Counted from the first letter of the stretch, positions 1-9,668 are shown. The stretch: 64,000 nt of DNA from Amantichitinum ursilacus (GCF_001294205.1 NZ_LAQT01000001.1:372001-436000); one strand, 5' to 3'. Notes: a model not told the origin generated them from the letters alone. Translations and numbers: made by a program.

Positions 1-1
1 C

Positions 2-2371
2 GCCGCCCGGTGTGGCGGTGGCATTGGCCGTGGCCTGCGCCACCGTTACGCCACCCCAGTTGGACGGTGCACCCAGATACATGGTCCAAGGCGCCTGATT
101 GCCGTGGAAATACACTTCCAGCGGATCAGTCGCGCTTGGGCCGCCGCCACCACTCTGGCCGCAACCATAGGCCTGGCTGGTTTCGTCGTATTGCGGCTGG
201 TTCGGCGTAAACGCATAGGTCAGACCATAGCCATAGGCGTACAACGGGCTGTAATCAGCGTCGCCAATATTAAGCGGGGTCTGGCATGCCGATTTGGGCC
301 ACGAGTACGACAGCTTGCCGTGGAAGTTGAAGTTGGTGGTGCCATCCGCCTTGCGGAACAGCACATCGGTGATACCGCCGCCTTCCGAACCCGGCAACCA
401 TGCGGCCACAAACGCATCCGAACGGTTGATTTCGCGGCTGGTAAACAGCGGACGGCCCGAATACAGCACGGTGACGATCTTCTTCACGCCCTTGGCTTTC
501 AGGCTTTCGATCAGCGCAATGTCTTCCGGATGCAGACGCGCCAGTTCCAGCGTCTTGGTCTTGCCGATATCACCTTGGCCCTCGGCATACGGCGTTTCGC
601 CAATCACGGCGATGGCAACGTCATAGGTCGAATTGGCCTTGTCGCCGGTGGCGCTGGTATCCAGCGTGGCGTTAGGCGCAATGCTCTTCACCGCAGACCA
701 GAAGCTGGTCGCGCCCGGGAAGTCGGCCGAAGTCACGCCCGTGCCTTGCCAGCTGATGGTCCAGCCGCCGGACTGATTGGACACGCTATCCGCGCTCTTG
801 CCCGCCACCAGAATTTTGGCGTTACGGCTTAACGGCAAGGTCTGGTCGTTGTTTTTCAGCAAGACCAGCGATTCGCGCACGGCCTGACGCGCGATGGCGC
901 GGTTGGCCGCTGTGCCAATGGCATGCGACTTGGTGCGGGCCGAGGGGCGCGGTTTTTCAAACAAGCCCAGGCGCACCTTCACGCGCAGAATGCGGCGCAC
1001 CGCGTCATCAATCCGCGCTTGCGGGATGGTGCCGTTTTGCACTTCCGCAATGGTGTTGCTGATAAATGCTTTCCAGTCGTCGCGCGCCGGCACCATGATC
1101 ATGTCCACGCCCGCATTGATGGCCCACGGACAATCGCCATTGCTGCAATTGGTGGGGCTATCGCTATTGGCGGTAGTGATCTGACCAATGCCGTTCCAGT
1201 CCGACACCACAAAACCATCAAAGCCCATTTTGGTTTTAAGGATGTCGGTCAGCAGGTACTTGTTGCCGTGCATCTTGATGGCTTTGGCATTGGGGTCGGC
1301 CGAGTTCTGCCAGCTGCTGAACGACGCCATCACCGTTTGCACGCCGCCTTCCAGCGCGCCGACATAACCACGGCCATGGATATTGCGCAGCGTGTATTCA
1401 TCGGTGACGGTTACGCCCTGATCGGTGCCCAGCGTGGTGCCGCCATCGCCCAGAAAGTGCTTCACCGTAGCGACCACTTTTTCGTTGCTGCCATCCAGAC
1501 CCAGATTGCCCTGCATGCCTTCGACGATCTCGCGGGCATAGGCTTCGGTTACTTCCGGATATTCGGCATAGCCTTCGTACGTGCGGCCCCAGCGGTCATC
1601 GCGCACCACGGCCACGGTCGGGCCGAAGGCCCAGTCGATGCCGGTGTGGGTGACTTCTTGCGCCACTGCCGCGCCAATCTGCCGCAGCAAAGCCGGGTCG
1701 CGTGTGGCGCCCAGGCCAATGTTTTGCGGGAACAGCGTTGCGCCGCGCACATTGTTGTGGCCGTGCACCGCATCCGTACCCCAGATCAGCGGAATCGGAT
1801 GCGCATTGGCCGAGCTGGTGGAGGCCGCCCACAGGTTATCCGCCAAAGTCAGCCAGTCTTGCACGCTGGCCGCTTGCTTGCCGCCCGGCCACGAGCCGCC
1901 ACCATTCAGTACCGAGCCGATGTGGTATTGCGTGATTTCGGCCGGGGTAACCGATGCGATTTCCACTTGCGTCATCTGGCCGACTTTTTCTGCCAGCGTC
2001 AGTTGGCCCAGCAGTGCGTTCACGCGCTGTTCGACCAGCGCATCGTTGGCCCGCGGATAGCTGATTTTGGGCCAGTCATTCAGTTGGGTCAGCGGTGGTG
2101 CGCCGTTGTTGCCGGGGGCCGGGGTTGGGGTCGGCGTTACCGGGGTGGGCGTCGGTGTAGGGTTGGTCGGGTTCGGGGTGGGCGTCGGGTTGCCCGGGTT
2201 GGGAGTTGGGGTGGGGGCGGCGGCCATCTGGTTGGCGCTAAGGCTGCTGCCGTCCTCACCGCCACCACACGCCGCCAACGCCACGGTCATCGCAACGGCC
2301 AGGCCGCTGCGCACCAGATTGGGGTGCCATTTCGATGCAAAGGGGTGCATCGGATTTGTTGCGCGCTTCAT
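2..2371 (-). CDS. GH3 beta-glucosidase / exo-beta-glucanase lipoprotein (3' end beyond window)
   Basis: Glycoside hydrolase family 3 enzyme that removes glucose from beta-glucans or cello-oligosaccharides, probably anchored to the outer membrane. About 790 residues are visible and the C-terminus lies outside the window. The start at 2371 has an AGGAGG Shine-Dalgarno sequence. A signal peptide ends in a LAAC lipobox followed by GGG. A Pro-Thr-Asn linker (about residues 50-90) precedes the GH3 N-domain. The nucleophile is probably D391 in a VVSDW motif, and the GH3 C-domain and a further C-terminal extension follow, as in ExoP-type enzymes. Family and nucleophile are read from motifs. Exact substrate linkage is not determined. 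It is monocistronic at its 5' end, with a LacI-type operator upstream. Confidence 0.88.
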   Translation of the reverse strand, partial: MKRATNPMHPFASKWHPNLVRSGLAVAMTVALAACGGGEDGSSLSANQMAAAPTPTPNPGNPTPTPNPTNPTPTPTPVTPTPTPAPGNNGAPPLTQLNDWPKISYPRANDALVEQRVNALLGQLTLAEKVGQMTQVEIASVTPAEITQYHIGSVLNGGGSWPGGKQAASVQDWLTLADNLWAASTSSANAHPIPLIWGTDAVHGHNNVRGATLFPQNIGLGATRDPALLRQIGAAVAQEVTHTGIDWAFGPTVAVVRDDRWGRTYEGYAEYPEVTEAYAREIVEGMQGNLGLDGSNEKVVATVKHFLGDGGTTLGTDQGVTVTDEYTLRNIHGRGYVGALEGGVQTVMASFSSWQNSADPNAKAIKMHGNKYLLTDILKTKMGFDGFVVSDWNGIGQITTANSDSPTNCSNGDCPWAINAGVDMIMVPARDDWKAFISNTIAEVQNGTIPQARIDDAVRRILRVKVRLGLFEKPRPSARTKSHAIGTAANRAIARQAVRESLVLLKNNDQTLPLSRNAKILVAGKSADSVSNQSGGWTISWQGTGVTSADFPGATSFWSAVKSIAPNATLDTSATGDKANSTYDVAIAVIGETPYAEGQGDIGKTKTLELARLHPEDIALIESLKAKGVKKIVTVLYSGRPLFTSREINRSDAFVAAWLPGSEGGGITDVLFRKADGTTNFNFHGKLSYSWPKSACQTPLNIGDADYSPLYAYGYGLTYAFTPNQPQYDETSQAYGCGQSGGGGPSATDPLEVYFHGNQAPWTMYLGAPSNWGGVTVAQATANATATPGG

Positions 2372-2724
2372 CGTACCTCCTGCTCCATTTGTGCGCGGTT
2401 GCGCATGAAGATGCTTTCTGTGTTGTGTACCAATGCGTTTTTTCTTTGAACCCAAATATCAGCAAACTATTGTTTTGATGAAATTTTCGTGTATCCACTT
2501 GGCATATTTGTGAAAGCGGTTTCATAATAACCCCGAAACAAAAAGTTACAAGTAGGGTAAGACGATTAATACCGCACTGTAGGTTTATTGCTTACGAGGG
2601 GCGCAGCGGCCTGGTCGCTGCCCCGCTGCGGTGCACCATAAAAAACGATGGGTGTAGTGATGGGAAAGCGATAAGGGCGGCCGGACTAGGCCGTATTTTG
2701 CGGGTGATCTGAGGAGAGGCAGGA
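2372..2724. other. Divergent intergenic region, GH3 / PEP-CTERM genes
   Basis: 353 bases between two divergent starts. It is AT-rich near the GH3 side and carries the LacI-type palindrome listed separately. A G+C-rich imperfect hairpin (about 2600-2635) lies on the PEP-CTERM side. No ORF with convincing coding character and no clear sigma-54 promoter were found. Confidence 0.5.
2511..2524. promoter_or_regulatory. LacI-family operator-like palindrome
   Basis: TGAAAGCGGTTTCA has 5-bp perfect arms around a GC-rich centre, the classic form of sites bound by LacI/GalR-family regulators. It sits about 140 bp upstream of the GH3 start and 200 bp upstream of the PEP-CTERM start. Control of the GH3 gene by sugar is inferred. 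No LacI-type regulator is encoded in this window. Confidence 0.5.
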
Positions 2725-3585
2725 ATGCATAAAACAGTATTGGCATTAAGCTTACTGGCGGCGCTAAGCGCACCGCTAGCCCATGCAACCGTGTTACAGA
2801 ACGGCACGCTGCAGGTCGGCATTGATGACGGCGGCGCCATCATCGACCAGACCGCGCTGATCGGCCTGGCTTACGACCCCAGCGGCAAGGGCAATTACGC
2901 GAATGACCTGCTGTGGCCGGGCGTGGCGTTTGGCTTTACCTCGGTGGGCGTGGGCGGCAGTTACGATACGGCCGGCGGCGAGTTTTATCAGGGCGCCAAT
3001 CCTTTCGGCTATAGCCTGGTCAGCACCTCGGCCACATCGTTAACCCAGGCGGGCGCATATAACGGCCTGGGCTTGCTGCAAACGGTAAGCCTGAGCGGCA
3101 GCACGGTGCACTTTACGGTGACGTTGACCAACACCACCGCAGCGTCGATCGATGGAGTGACCTATGCGGTCGGCGCGGACCCGGACCTTAACTACTATTC
3201 GGGCGGCGAATTCGAGACCACCAACAGCAAAAACAGCAGCGGCAGCGGTTCGGCGTTTGGCGCGCTCAGCGGCATTACGCTGACGCTGGCGGACGTCAGC
3301 ACCGGCAGTATCAAAGGGCTGATTTCGTCGCAATACCCGTGGAGCGTGGACCCGTATGCGCTAAGCGGCGCGTCCGACTTTACCGCGGGCACCGATGATC
3401 TGGACCTGGCGCTGGGCTTTAATCTGGGCTCGCTGGGGGCGGGGCAATCGGTGACGCTGGCCTACGATTACACCCTGGCGGCCGTGCCGGAACCGGAAAC
3501 CTACGCGATGATGGGTTTGGGTCTGGTGGCGTTGATGGCGGCGCGTAAAAAGCGTGCTGGCCGTAGCGAACTGACGGTGGCTTAA
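2725..3585 (+). CDS. PEP-CTERM sorting domain protein
   Basis: Secreted protein of 286 aa. It has an N-terminal signal peptide ending near ALAHA (residue 21) and a C-terminal PEP-CTERM sorting signal: VPEPETYAMM, a short hydrophobic helix, then a basic RKKRA tail. Such proteins are processed by the exosortase EpsH/XrtA system and are usually tied to exopolysaccharide or biofilm matrix. The body is rich in Gly, Ser and Thr, predicted to be beta-structured, and I do not recognise a specific domain. A strong GGAGAGGCAGGA ribosome-binding site precedes the ATG. An intrinsic terminator follows the stop. No exosortase gene is in the window. Confidence 0.85.
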   Translation: MHKTVLALSLLAALSAPLAHATVLQNGTLQVGIDDGGAIIDQTALIGLAYDPSGKGNYANDLLWPGVAFGFTSVGVGGSYDTAGGEFYQGANPFGYSLVSTSATSLTQAGAYNGLGLLQTVSLSGSTVHFTVTLTNTTAASIDGVTYAVGADPDLNYYSGGEFETTNSKNSSGSGSAFGALSGITLTLADVSTGSIKGLISSQYPWSVDPYALSGASDFTAGTDDLDLALGFNLGSLGAGQSVTLAYDYTLAAVPEPETYAMMGLGLVALMAARKKRAGRSELTVA

Positions 3586-3642
3586 GGCGGGGTGCGGGAT
3601 TCGGCCGCTGTTAAAGTCGGCGTTGCCGCAAGCGGCAAGAAC

Positions 3643-3677
3643 ACACGGGCGTGGGTTAAACCGCGCTCGTGTTTTTT
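3643..3677 (+). terminator. Rho-independent terminator of the PEP-CTERM gene
   Basis: An 8-bp stem (CACGGGCG / CGCTCGTG, one G-T pair) with a 12-base loop is followed by six T residues, 60 bp after the PEP-CTERM stop. Confidence 0.75.
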
Positions 3678-3719
3678 ATGATTTGCTGAATGGCCGGCGT
3701 GGCGGTGCGCGAGGCGCGC

Positions 3720-4058
3720 TTATTTGCCCCCCGATTTGGTCGGCTCGCGCAGTGGCGTGGGCAAGGCGGGCATGTCTTTGCGTAATGATTGCGCGGTGGG
3801 TGTAAACAGCGCGCTGCGATGCGGAAAGTTGTACCAGTCGATCTTGTCCGCCATGGGGTGGCTGTCAGTGAGATAAACCGGCGGTGCGTCTCTCACCAAC
3901 CGCAATTCCACGGCGTGCAATGCGCCATTAAACGGTGTTTCCACCATCCGCGCCCGCCACATCCCGCTTAACGACTCGGTCTGCTGACCCTGTTCATTGA
4001 TCGCCCGCACCTCGAAATACGGGTTGATCACCACATTAAAATACTTGTTCACTGTCAT
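3720..4058 (-). CDS. Hypothetical protein, 112 aa
   Basis: Small soluble protein with no signal peptide and no domain I recognise. The start at 4058 (MTVNKYF...) is chosen because GGAGAAAAAG lies just upstream. A longer reading from 4157 has no ribosome-binding site and a low-complexity N-terminus. The C-terminus is Pro/Thr/Lys-rich. It is flanked by the inverted-repeat element at 4172-4271 on its 5' side and ends convergently with the PEP-CTERM gene. Function unknown. Confidence 0.65.
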   Translation of the reverse strand: MTVNKYFNVVINPYFEVRAINEQGQQTESLSGMWRARMVETPFNGALHAVELRLVRDAPPVYLTDSHPMADKIDWYNFPHRSALFTPTAQSLRKDMPALPTPLREPTKSGGK

Positions 4059-4171
4059 CTTTTTCTCCGCACCGACTTCGATGCTTGTTGATGACAATGG
4101 TATGTAAGCTTGCCCCTTGGCTGAACTGGTAGTGCTACTAGGTTTGGTTGCGTGCAATCTAATTAAGGGGA

Positions 4172-4271
4172 CGCATAGGGTGGGTCAAGACCCACCGCCC
4201 AAAGTGGTCTGCCAAGCGCTGTTTTACTTGGCGTGCGGCTTTGAAGGGTGGGTCACGACCCACCCTATGCG
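4172..4271. repeat. Inverted-repeat element, copy A (100 bp)
   Basis: Perfect 15-bp terminal inverted repeats CGCATAGGGTGGGTC / GACCCACCCTATGCG. Each end is itself palindromic (GGTGGGTC-N2-GACCCACC). It lies 8 bp downstream of the chitinase stop codon. Related copies are at 13965-14081 and 23932-24051. It is non-coding and MITE- or REP-like, and can fold into a long hairpin. Confidence 0.8.
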
Positions 4272-4279
4272 GTTGCTGC

Positions 4280-5728
4280 TTAGTTGCCGTAGCTGTTCAA
4301 GTACGTGCGGTACGGTTTCGAGAACCCGAAGTTGCTATACGCGTCCCAGTTGATCGACCACGTCATCAAGCCGCGCAGCGTGGGCGTGACTGCTTTGGGC
4401 TTGTAGCTGCCGCAATTGCTGCCCTTCATCAAACAATCCAGCGCGCTTTCCACGCCGGTGGTGTCGACAAAGCCGTTACCCGCGTTGGCGTTGGCCGGAA
4501 TGCCCACTGCCACCTGATCCGGACGCAAGCCGGGCCACGTTTTGCCGGTGCTGGCCACGGTAAAGCCCGCCAGTTCCATATCGGTCATCGCGGTCAGAAA
4601 GTCCGCGCCGCCCATGGTGTGATACTGATTATCCAGGCCGGTAATCGGGCCCGAGTTGTAATCCTGCACCATCAACAAGGTCAGCTCGTTACGCATGGCG
4701 TAAATCACCGGCAGGAAAGCGCCCGAGCGCGCATCCGAAGAACCATTCGGGCCCGGGCCATAGAAGCTGTAGCCCAGTTGCACAAAGAAGGTTTCCGGTG
4801 CCATGGTCAGCACAAACTTGCTGCCGTAATGGCTGGTGATCTGTTTGAGCGCCGAAATCAGATTCACCACGATGGGCGTGGTGGGCGCGGTGAAGTCGTT
4901 ATCGCCCTGGTTAAGCATCACCGACTGGTTTTCGAAGTCGATATCCACGCCATCCAGGCCCCAGGTATCGATGATCTTCTCGACCGAAGTCACAAAGTTG
5001 GATACTGCCGCCGCGCTGGTCAATTGCACCAGGCCATTCGCGCCACCCACCGAGATAATCACTTTTTTGCCGAGCGCCTGTTTGGCTTTGATGGCGGCTT
5101 TAAAGTCGGCATCGCTTTCCACATTCGGGCATTCCGACGGTTTACAGCGCGTAAACGTGATATTGCCGCTGGTATCGGAATCGCCAAACGCCAGCGCGAT
5201 CACATCCCAATCGTTCGACACATTCGCCATCGGGATATAGCCCGAGCCATTGGCGAAGCTGGAGTGCAGATAGCCCACCAGCACATGCTTGGGCAGGCTG
5301 CTGGACGGGGTCGGCGCAGGCGTCGGCGTTGGGGTGGGTGCAGGCGTCGGAGTCGGCGTGGGCACCGGCGTTGGAGCAGGCGTTGGCGTCGGCGTGGGCT
5401 TGGGGGTTGGCGCGGGCGTTGGGGTAGGCGTCGGTGTGGGGGTCGGCGCCGGGGTCGGTGTGGGCGTCGGTGTGCTGCCGCCAGTATCTACGCCGAGGTC
5501 TTGCCACAACGCGGGCGTCGCAGCCGGGTTCCAGCCTGCGCCGGCGTAATCGGTTTGCGTGACCAGTGCCTTGTAATCATGGCCGTTGTAATACACGACC
5601 GTGCCGGCGGAATAAGTGCCACCGTCTTGCCAGGTGGGATAAGCCATGGCCATGGCAGCTGCAAATGCGGCAGGAAGCGCGACGAGCGCAAGCTTCCGTT
5701 GTCCGCGTGCGAACAAAGGGTTCTTCAT
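4280..5728 (-). CDS. Secreted GH18 chitinase with CBM5/12 chitin-binding module
   Basis: Hydrolyses chitin outside the cell. The order is: signal peptide (1 to about 29, AAAMAMA); CBM5/12 module (about 30-80, with the YxxGxxVxYNGxxYxAL pattern); a Pro-Thr linker (about 85-150) encoded by a GC-rich near-repetitive stretch; then a GH18 catalytic barrel. The catalytic DxxDxDxE motif is seen as DGVDIDFE, with E266 the proton donor. 482 aa from the start at 5728, chosen for its GGAGACG site 5-8 bases upstream; another ATG lies at 5740. It is transcribed alone. It complements the GH3 enzyme and the ytf transporter as polymer-scavenging functions. Confidence 0.93.
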   Translation of the reverse strand: MKNPLFARGQRKLALVALPAAFAAAMAMAYPTWQDGGTYSAGTVVYYNGHDYKALVTQTDYAGAGWNPAATPALWQDLGVDTGGSTPTPTPTPAPTPTPTPTPTPAPTPKPTPTPTPAPTPVPTPTPTPAPTPTPTPAPTPSSSLPKHVLVGYLHSSFANGSGYIPMANVSNDWDVIALAFGDSDTSGNITFTRCKPSECPNVESDADFKAAIKAKQALGKKVIISVGGANGLVQLTSAAAVSNFVTSVEKIIDTWGLDGVDIDFENQSVMLNQGDNDFTAPTTPIVVNLISALKQITSHYGSKFVLTMAPETFFVQLGYSFYGPGPNGSSDARSGAFLPVIYAMRNELTLLMVQDYNSGPITGLDNQYHTMGGADFLTAMTDMELAGFTVASTGKTWPGLRPDQVAVGIPANANAGNGFVDTTGVESALDCLMKGSNCGSYKPKAVTPTLRGLMTWSINWDAYSNFGFSKPYRTYLNSYGN

Positions 5729-5786
5729 TAACGTCTCCATCCATCCAGTTTTGATAAGCGCCCGCCTTATTGACGGGTCGCGAGCT

Positions 5787-5814
5787 AGTTTAACGACATT
5801 GTCATGGTCGTCAA
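5787..5814 (-). promoter_or_regulatory. Candidate sigma-70 promoter of the chitinase gene
   Basis: On the minus strand TTGACG, a 16-bp spacer and TAAACT, about 60-85 bp upstream of the chitinase start. Short motif, so only a candidate. Confidence 0.35.
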
Positions 5815-5903
5815 CCTGTTGAATGGAAACGTTAATTCAGTTCACTACTTTGCCCGCTTTACACCTACAGCCACCTACACGCGCCAGGCATTGCCGATAG
5901 CGC

Positions 5904-6992
5904 TCAGGCCAGTTGGTCCAGCGTGCCGGTGCGCGCCGTCGCGGCAGTAGCGGGCGTGGTTTCGCGCCGTCCGCCCGACACGGGTGTGATGTCGGAGCGA
6001 TGCTTTTGCCGGCCCGTCGTGTGCTTTTCCAGCAAACGCTGCATGACACAGAACACGCACAACAGCGCGCCGATCACAATGCGGGTCCACCACGAGCTGA
6101 GCGTGCCATCAAAGGTAATCAACGTCTGGATAACACCCAGGATCAGCACGCCAAACAAGGTGCCAGTCAGATAACCCACGCCACCGGTTAACAGCGTGCC
6201 GCCGATGACGGTGGCGGCGATGGCATCCAGTTCCATGCCTTGCGCGTGCAGGCCGTAGCCAGAAAGCATATAGAAGGTAAACGTAACGCCCCCCAGCGCC
6301 GCGCAAAAGCCCGACAGCGTATACACCAGCACTTTGGTGCGCGCCACCGGCAAGCCCATCAGCAAAGCCGATTTTTCATTGCCACCAATGGCATATACAT
6401 AACGCCCAAACGGGCGGAAATGCGCCAGCCAGATCGCTGCCGCAAAGGCCACGGCGGCGATCAAGACATTGGTGGTAATGGCGTATTCACCCAGATGCAC
6501 GCGGAATTCAGAAAGCTGGGTATAGGCCGGATCGGTAATCGTGATCGATTCGATATTGACCAGAAAACACAAACCGCGCGTTAAAAACAAGCCGCCCAGG
6601 GTAACGATAAACGGCTGCAAGCGAAAATACTGGATCAGCACGCCCTGAAATGCACCAAATAAAGCGCCCAACGCCAATACCAGCGGAATGACAATCCAGA
6701 TCGGCCAATGATGGTTTTGCGCGAGGGTCGCCGAAATCATGGTGGTTAAAGCCACCAATCCGCCCACCGATAAATCAATGCCGCCTGAAATCACCACAAA
6801 GGTCATCCCGATGGCCACAATCAGCAAAAACGCGTTGTCGATAAACAGATTTAAAAACACCTGCAGCGAAAAGAAACCGCGATAGGCCAACGAGCCATAG
6901 GCAAACATGGCAATAAACAAAGCCAGCGTAATCAAGAGCGGCAAGGTGCGCGGGTCGGTCAGGCGGCCGGTACGCCAGAGTGGCAGGTTCAT
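5904..6992 (-). CDS. yjfF: Galactofuranose-type sugar ABC transporter permease YjfF
   Basis: Second inner-membrane permease of the ytfQRT-yjfF carbohydrate importer (BPD_transp_2 / RbsC family). About ten hydrophobic segments are visible, with the family-typical SGGIDLSVGG stretch near residue 70 and a GTLLTGGVGYLTGT segment late in the protein. 362 aa with a somewhat longer hydrophilic Thr/Arg-rich C-terminal tail. It starts 3 bp after the ytfT stop, so it is translationally coupled and last in the operon. The family transports galactofuranose in E. coli. That specificity is inferred here from the order and number of genes. Confidence 0.9.
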   Translation of the reverse strand: MNLPLWRTGRLTDPRTLPLLITLALFIAMFAYGSLAYRGFFSLQVFLNLFIDNAFLLIVAIGMTFVVISGGIDLSVGGLVALTTMISATLAQNHHWPIWIVIPLVLALGALFGAFQGVLIQYFRLQPFIVTLGGLFLTRGLCFLVNIESITITDPAYTQLSEFRVHLGEYAITTNVLIAAVAFAAAIWLAHFRPFGRYVYAIGGNEKSALLMGLPVARTKVLVYTLSGFCAALGGVTFTFYMLSGYGLHAQGMELDAIAATVIGGTLLTGGVGYLTGTLFGVLILGVIQTLITFDGTLSSWWTRIVIGALLCVFCVMQRLLEKHTTGRQKHRSDITPVSGGRRETTPATAATARTGTLDQLA

Positions 6993-6995
6993 CGA

Positions 6996-8033
6996 TCAGG
7001 CCTCCAGCGGTTTACGAACCAGCCATTGCCGCAACTGGTCGGATTGAGTAACGCAAACAATAAACACCACCACGGCTTTAACCACCAGATTGGCTTCGGG
7101 CGGCACGCCGAGTGACCACGTTGTATAAGTCAGCGTCTGGATAATCAGCGCGCCAATCACGGTGCCGATCAAACTGAATTTGCCGCCGCCCAATGACGTG
7201 CCGCCTAAGGTCACGGCCAGAATGGCATCCAGTTCCATTAACAAGCCCGCATTGTTGCCGTCGGCGCTTTTGACGTTGGAACTGATCATCAAGCCGGCCA
7301 TGGCCGCGGTTAGACCGCAAAAGCCAAACACCCATAAAGTAATGGCGCGCGCTTTAACGCCGGCAAAATACGAGGCCACCGGGTTGATGCCGATCGCGGT
7401 AATAAACAGACCTAAAGCGGTACGTTGCGTTAACAGCCACAACAGCAATAACACCGCCGCCACAATAAATAGCGAGAAGGGCAGGCCAAACAAATAACCC
7501 GCGCCAAGAAAGAAATAAGGCTGGTAATAAATGGTGATGATCTGGCCGGAAGTCAGCAATTGGGCAATGCCGCGGCCTGCCACCATCAGGATCAACGTGG
7601 CGATAATCGGTTGCATGCCAACCACCGACACCAGCGTGCCATTCCATAAACCGCAAATCAGCCCCACCGCTAATGCGGCCAGAATGGCCAGCGGCATCGG
7701 TACATTGGAAACATAAACTTCCACGCCGTTTTCGACATGCATTTGCCCGCCAATCAACACCGCGGCCACTGCGGCGCAAATGGCCACCACCGCGCCCACC
7801 GAGACATCGACGCCGCGTGTGGCAATCACGGGCGTCATGCCCAAAGCCACCAAGGCCAGCGGCGACGCGCGATTAAGGATATCGATCAGGCTGCCAAACA
7901 AATGGCCGTCTTTGCTTTCAATATGAAAAAACGTGGCATTAAAAGCGCGATTAACCACTAGCAACACAATCAGCGCAATCAGCGGCAATGCCAATGGGTG
8001 GCGCGCCATCGCAGCCAGACGGGATGTGTTCAT
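6996..8033 (-). CDS. ytfT: Galactofuranose-type sugar ABC transporter permease YtfT
   Basis: First inner-membrane permease of the importer, 345 aa, BPD_transp_2 family. Multiple membrane helices, with the conserved ATRGVDVSVGAVVAI stretch near residue 70 and VTLGGTSLGGGKFS near residue 280. Its ATG overlaps the ytfR stop (ATGA), a standard coupling arrangement. With YjfF it forms the heterodimeric channel energised by YtfR. Confidence 0.9.
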   Translation of the reverse strand: MNTSRLAAMARHPLALPLIALIVLLVVNRAFNATFFHIESKDGHLFGSLIDILNRASPLALVALGMTPVIATRGVDVSVGAVVAICAAVAAVLIGGQMHVENGVEVYVSNVPMPLAILAALAVGLICGLWNGTLVSVVGMQPIIATLILMVAGRGIAQLLTSGQIITIYYQPYFFLGAGYLFGLPFSLFIVAAVLLLLWLLTQRTALGLFITAIGINPVASYFAGVKARAITLWVFGFCGLTAAMAGLMISSNVKSADGNNAGLLMELDAILAVTLGGTSLGGGKFSLIGTVIGALIIQTLTYTTWSLGVPPEANLVVKAVVVFIVCVTQSDQLRQWLVRKPLEA

Positions 8034-9556
8034 GCGCCACCTCCGGCAATCATATGAAACACCGCGCGTTCATCGGCCTGGCCCGCGTCCAGCTCGCCGA
8101 TTTTTTCGCGATCGCGCAATACGGCAATGCGATGGCTAACGCGCACCACTTCGCCCATTTCGGAAGAGATAAACAAAATGGCCAGCCCTTTGCGGCATAA
8201 CGCCAATACCTGATCCATGATTTCGAGTTTGGCCGCCACATCAATACCGCGCGTGGGTTCGTCCAGAATCAGCATGCCGGGCTCAGTGGCCAGCCAGCGC
8301 GCCAGCAAGGCTTTTTGCTGATTGCCGCCCGATAACAAACCGATCGGCTGTTCGGCATCGGGCGTTTTAATGCCTAAGGCCTTGATGTATTCGTTGGCGA
8401 TGGCATCCTGGCGTTTGCGCGATAAAAAGCGGAACAAACCGCGCCGGGCCTGCAAGGCCAGAATGATGTTCTCGCGCACCGATAATTCGGCCACGATACC
8501 TTCCTTTTTGCGGTCTTCCGGGCAATAACCAATGCCGTGTTTAATGGCATCGCGCGGCGAATTAAAGCGGGCGCTGTGGCCATTAATACTGACCGCGCCG
8601 CTATCGCAACGATCCACGCCAAATAACAAACGCGCGGTTTCGGTACGGCCGGAGCCTAACAAACCGCCCAGGCCCAATACCTCGCCCGCATGGATCTCCA
8701 GATCCAGATCATGCACGGTGCCTTTGTGGCCCATGCCGTGCGTGCTGATAAAGGTGGCGCCCGGTTGCGCCATTTGCGCGGCTTGCGGCTGGGTGAGGCT
8801 ATCGACGTCAATTTCGCGGCCGACCATTTTGTGGATCAGCTTGAGCTGCGGCAAATCGCCGGTCAGATATTCGCCTTCCAGTTCGCCATTGCGCAGCACG
8901 GTAATACGGTCGGAAATGGCATAGGTTTGCGCCAGAAAATGCGTGACAAACAAAATCGCCATGCCGCGCGCTTTAAGTTGGCGCAGCAGGTTAAACAAAC
9001 GCTGCACTTCGTCTTCGTCCAGGCTGGAGGTCGGTTCGTCCAGAATCAGGATTTGCGCTTCGGTACTTAAAGCGCGCGCAATCGCCACCATTTGCTGGAT
9101 GGCAATCGGATACGAATCCAATGGGCGCGTAACATCAATCTGCAGCGCTAATCCGCTTAATAATCTTGCCGCCGCCGCATTAAGGGTTTGCCAATCAATG
9201 CGGCCATTTTTTTGCGGCAGATTGCCGATATAGATATTTTCAGCCACCGATAAATTGGGGCACAGATTTACTTCCTGATACACGGTGCGGATGCCCGCCG
9301 CTTCGGCCGAGCGCGGCGTGTCGATGGTTAGCGCCGTGCCGTTGAGCGTGATCTGGCCCGCATCGGTGGGGTGTACGCCGGTCAGCACCTTGATCAGCGT
9401 GGATTTGCCCGCGCCGTTCTGGCCCATGATGGTGTGCACTTCGCCCGCAAACAGCCGGAAGGTGACGTCATGCAGGGCGCGCACGCCGGGAAACGATTTG
9501 CAGATGCCCGTCATCGTTAAAATCGGGACGGCGGCGCTAGCGGTGGCGGTCGTCAT
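8030..9556 (-). CDS. ytfR: Sugar ABC transporter, double ATP-binding protein YtfR
   Basis: 508-aa duplicated ATPase of the monosaccharide-importer class (RbsA/MglA/YtfR). The first half has Walker A GQNGAGKST (about residue 47), a degenerate signature in the IAIQQMVAIARAL region and Walker B LILDEPTSSLD. The second half has a degenerate P-loop (GLLGSGRTE), the signature LLSGGNQQKALLARWL and Walker B LILDEPTRGID. The start at 9556 has an AAGGAG site. It powers uptake through YtfT/YjfF of sugar delivered by YtfQ. Confidence 0.93.
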   Translation of the reverse strand: MTTATASAAVPILTMTGICKSFPGVRALHDVTFRLFAGEVHTIMGQNGAGKSTLIKVLTGVHPTDAGQITLNGTALTIDTPRSAEAAGIRTVYQEVNLCPNLSVAENIYIGNLPQKNGRIDWQTLNAAAARLLSGLALQIDVTRPLDSYPIAIQQMVAIARALSTEAQILILDEPTSSLDEDEVQRLFNLLRQLKARGMAILFVTHFLAQTYAISDRITVLRNGELEGEYLTGDLPQLKLIHKMVGREIDVDSLTQPQAAQMAQPGATFISTHGMGHKGTVHDLDLEIHAGEVLGLGGLLGSGRTETARLLFGVDRCDSGAVSINGHSARFNSPRDAIKHGIGYCPEDRKKEGIVAELSVRENIILALQARRGLFRFLSRKRQDAIANEYIKALGIKTPDAEQPIGLLSGGNQQKALLARWLATEPGMLILDEPTRGIDVAAKLEIMDQVLALCRKGLAILFISSEMGEVVRVSHRIAVLRDREKIGELDAGQADERAVFHMIAGGGA

Positions 9557-9668
9557 GAATGCTCCTTGGCGCGCGCCGGGGTGGCGCGCGGGGTATGCGG
9601 ACGGGTTCGGTCAGCGCGGATACGGCCAATCGGGGCGTGGCCCAGCGCCAGCCCCGGTCGTAGCGCGA

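Noticed and set aside
923-2449. Long plus-strand open frame (508 codons) opposite the GH3 gene
   Set aside because: Arg/His/Gly-rich shadow of a GC-rich gene; the minus strand has lipobox, linker and GH3 motifs.
2640-2724. Sigma-54 promoter before the PEP-CTERM gene
   Set aside because: The GG and GC elements are not at the required spacing.
5307-5475. CRISPR-like tandem repeats
   Set aside because: These are irregular in-frame codons of the chitinase Pro-Thr linker, not direct repeats with unique spacers.
4241-5731. Plus-strand open frame of 496 codons opposite the chitinase
   Set aside because: Low-complexity Arg/Gly runs; the minus strand carries the GH18 and CBM motifs.
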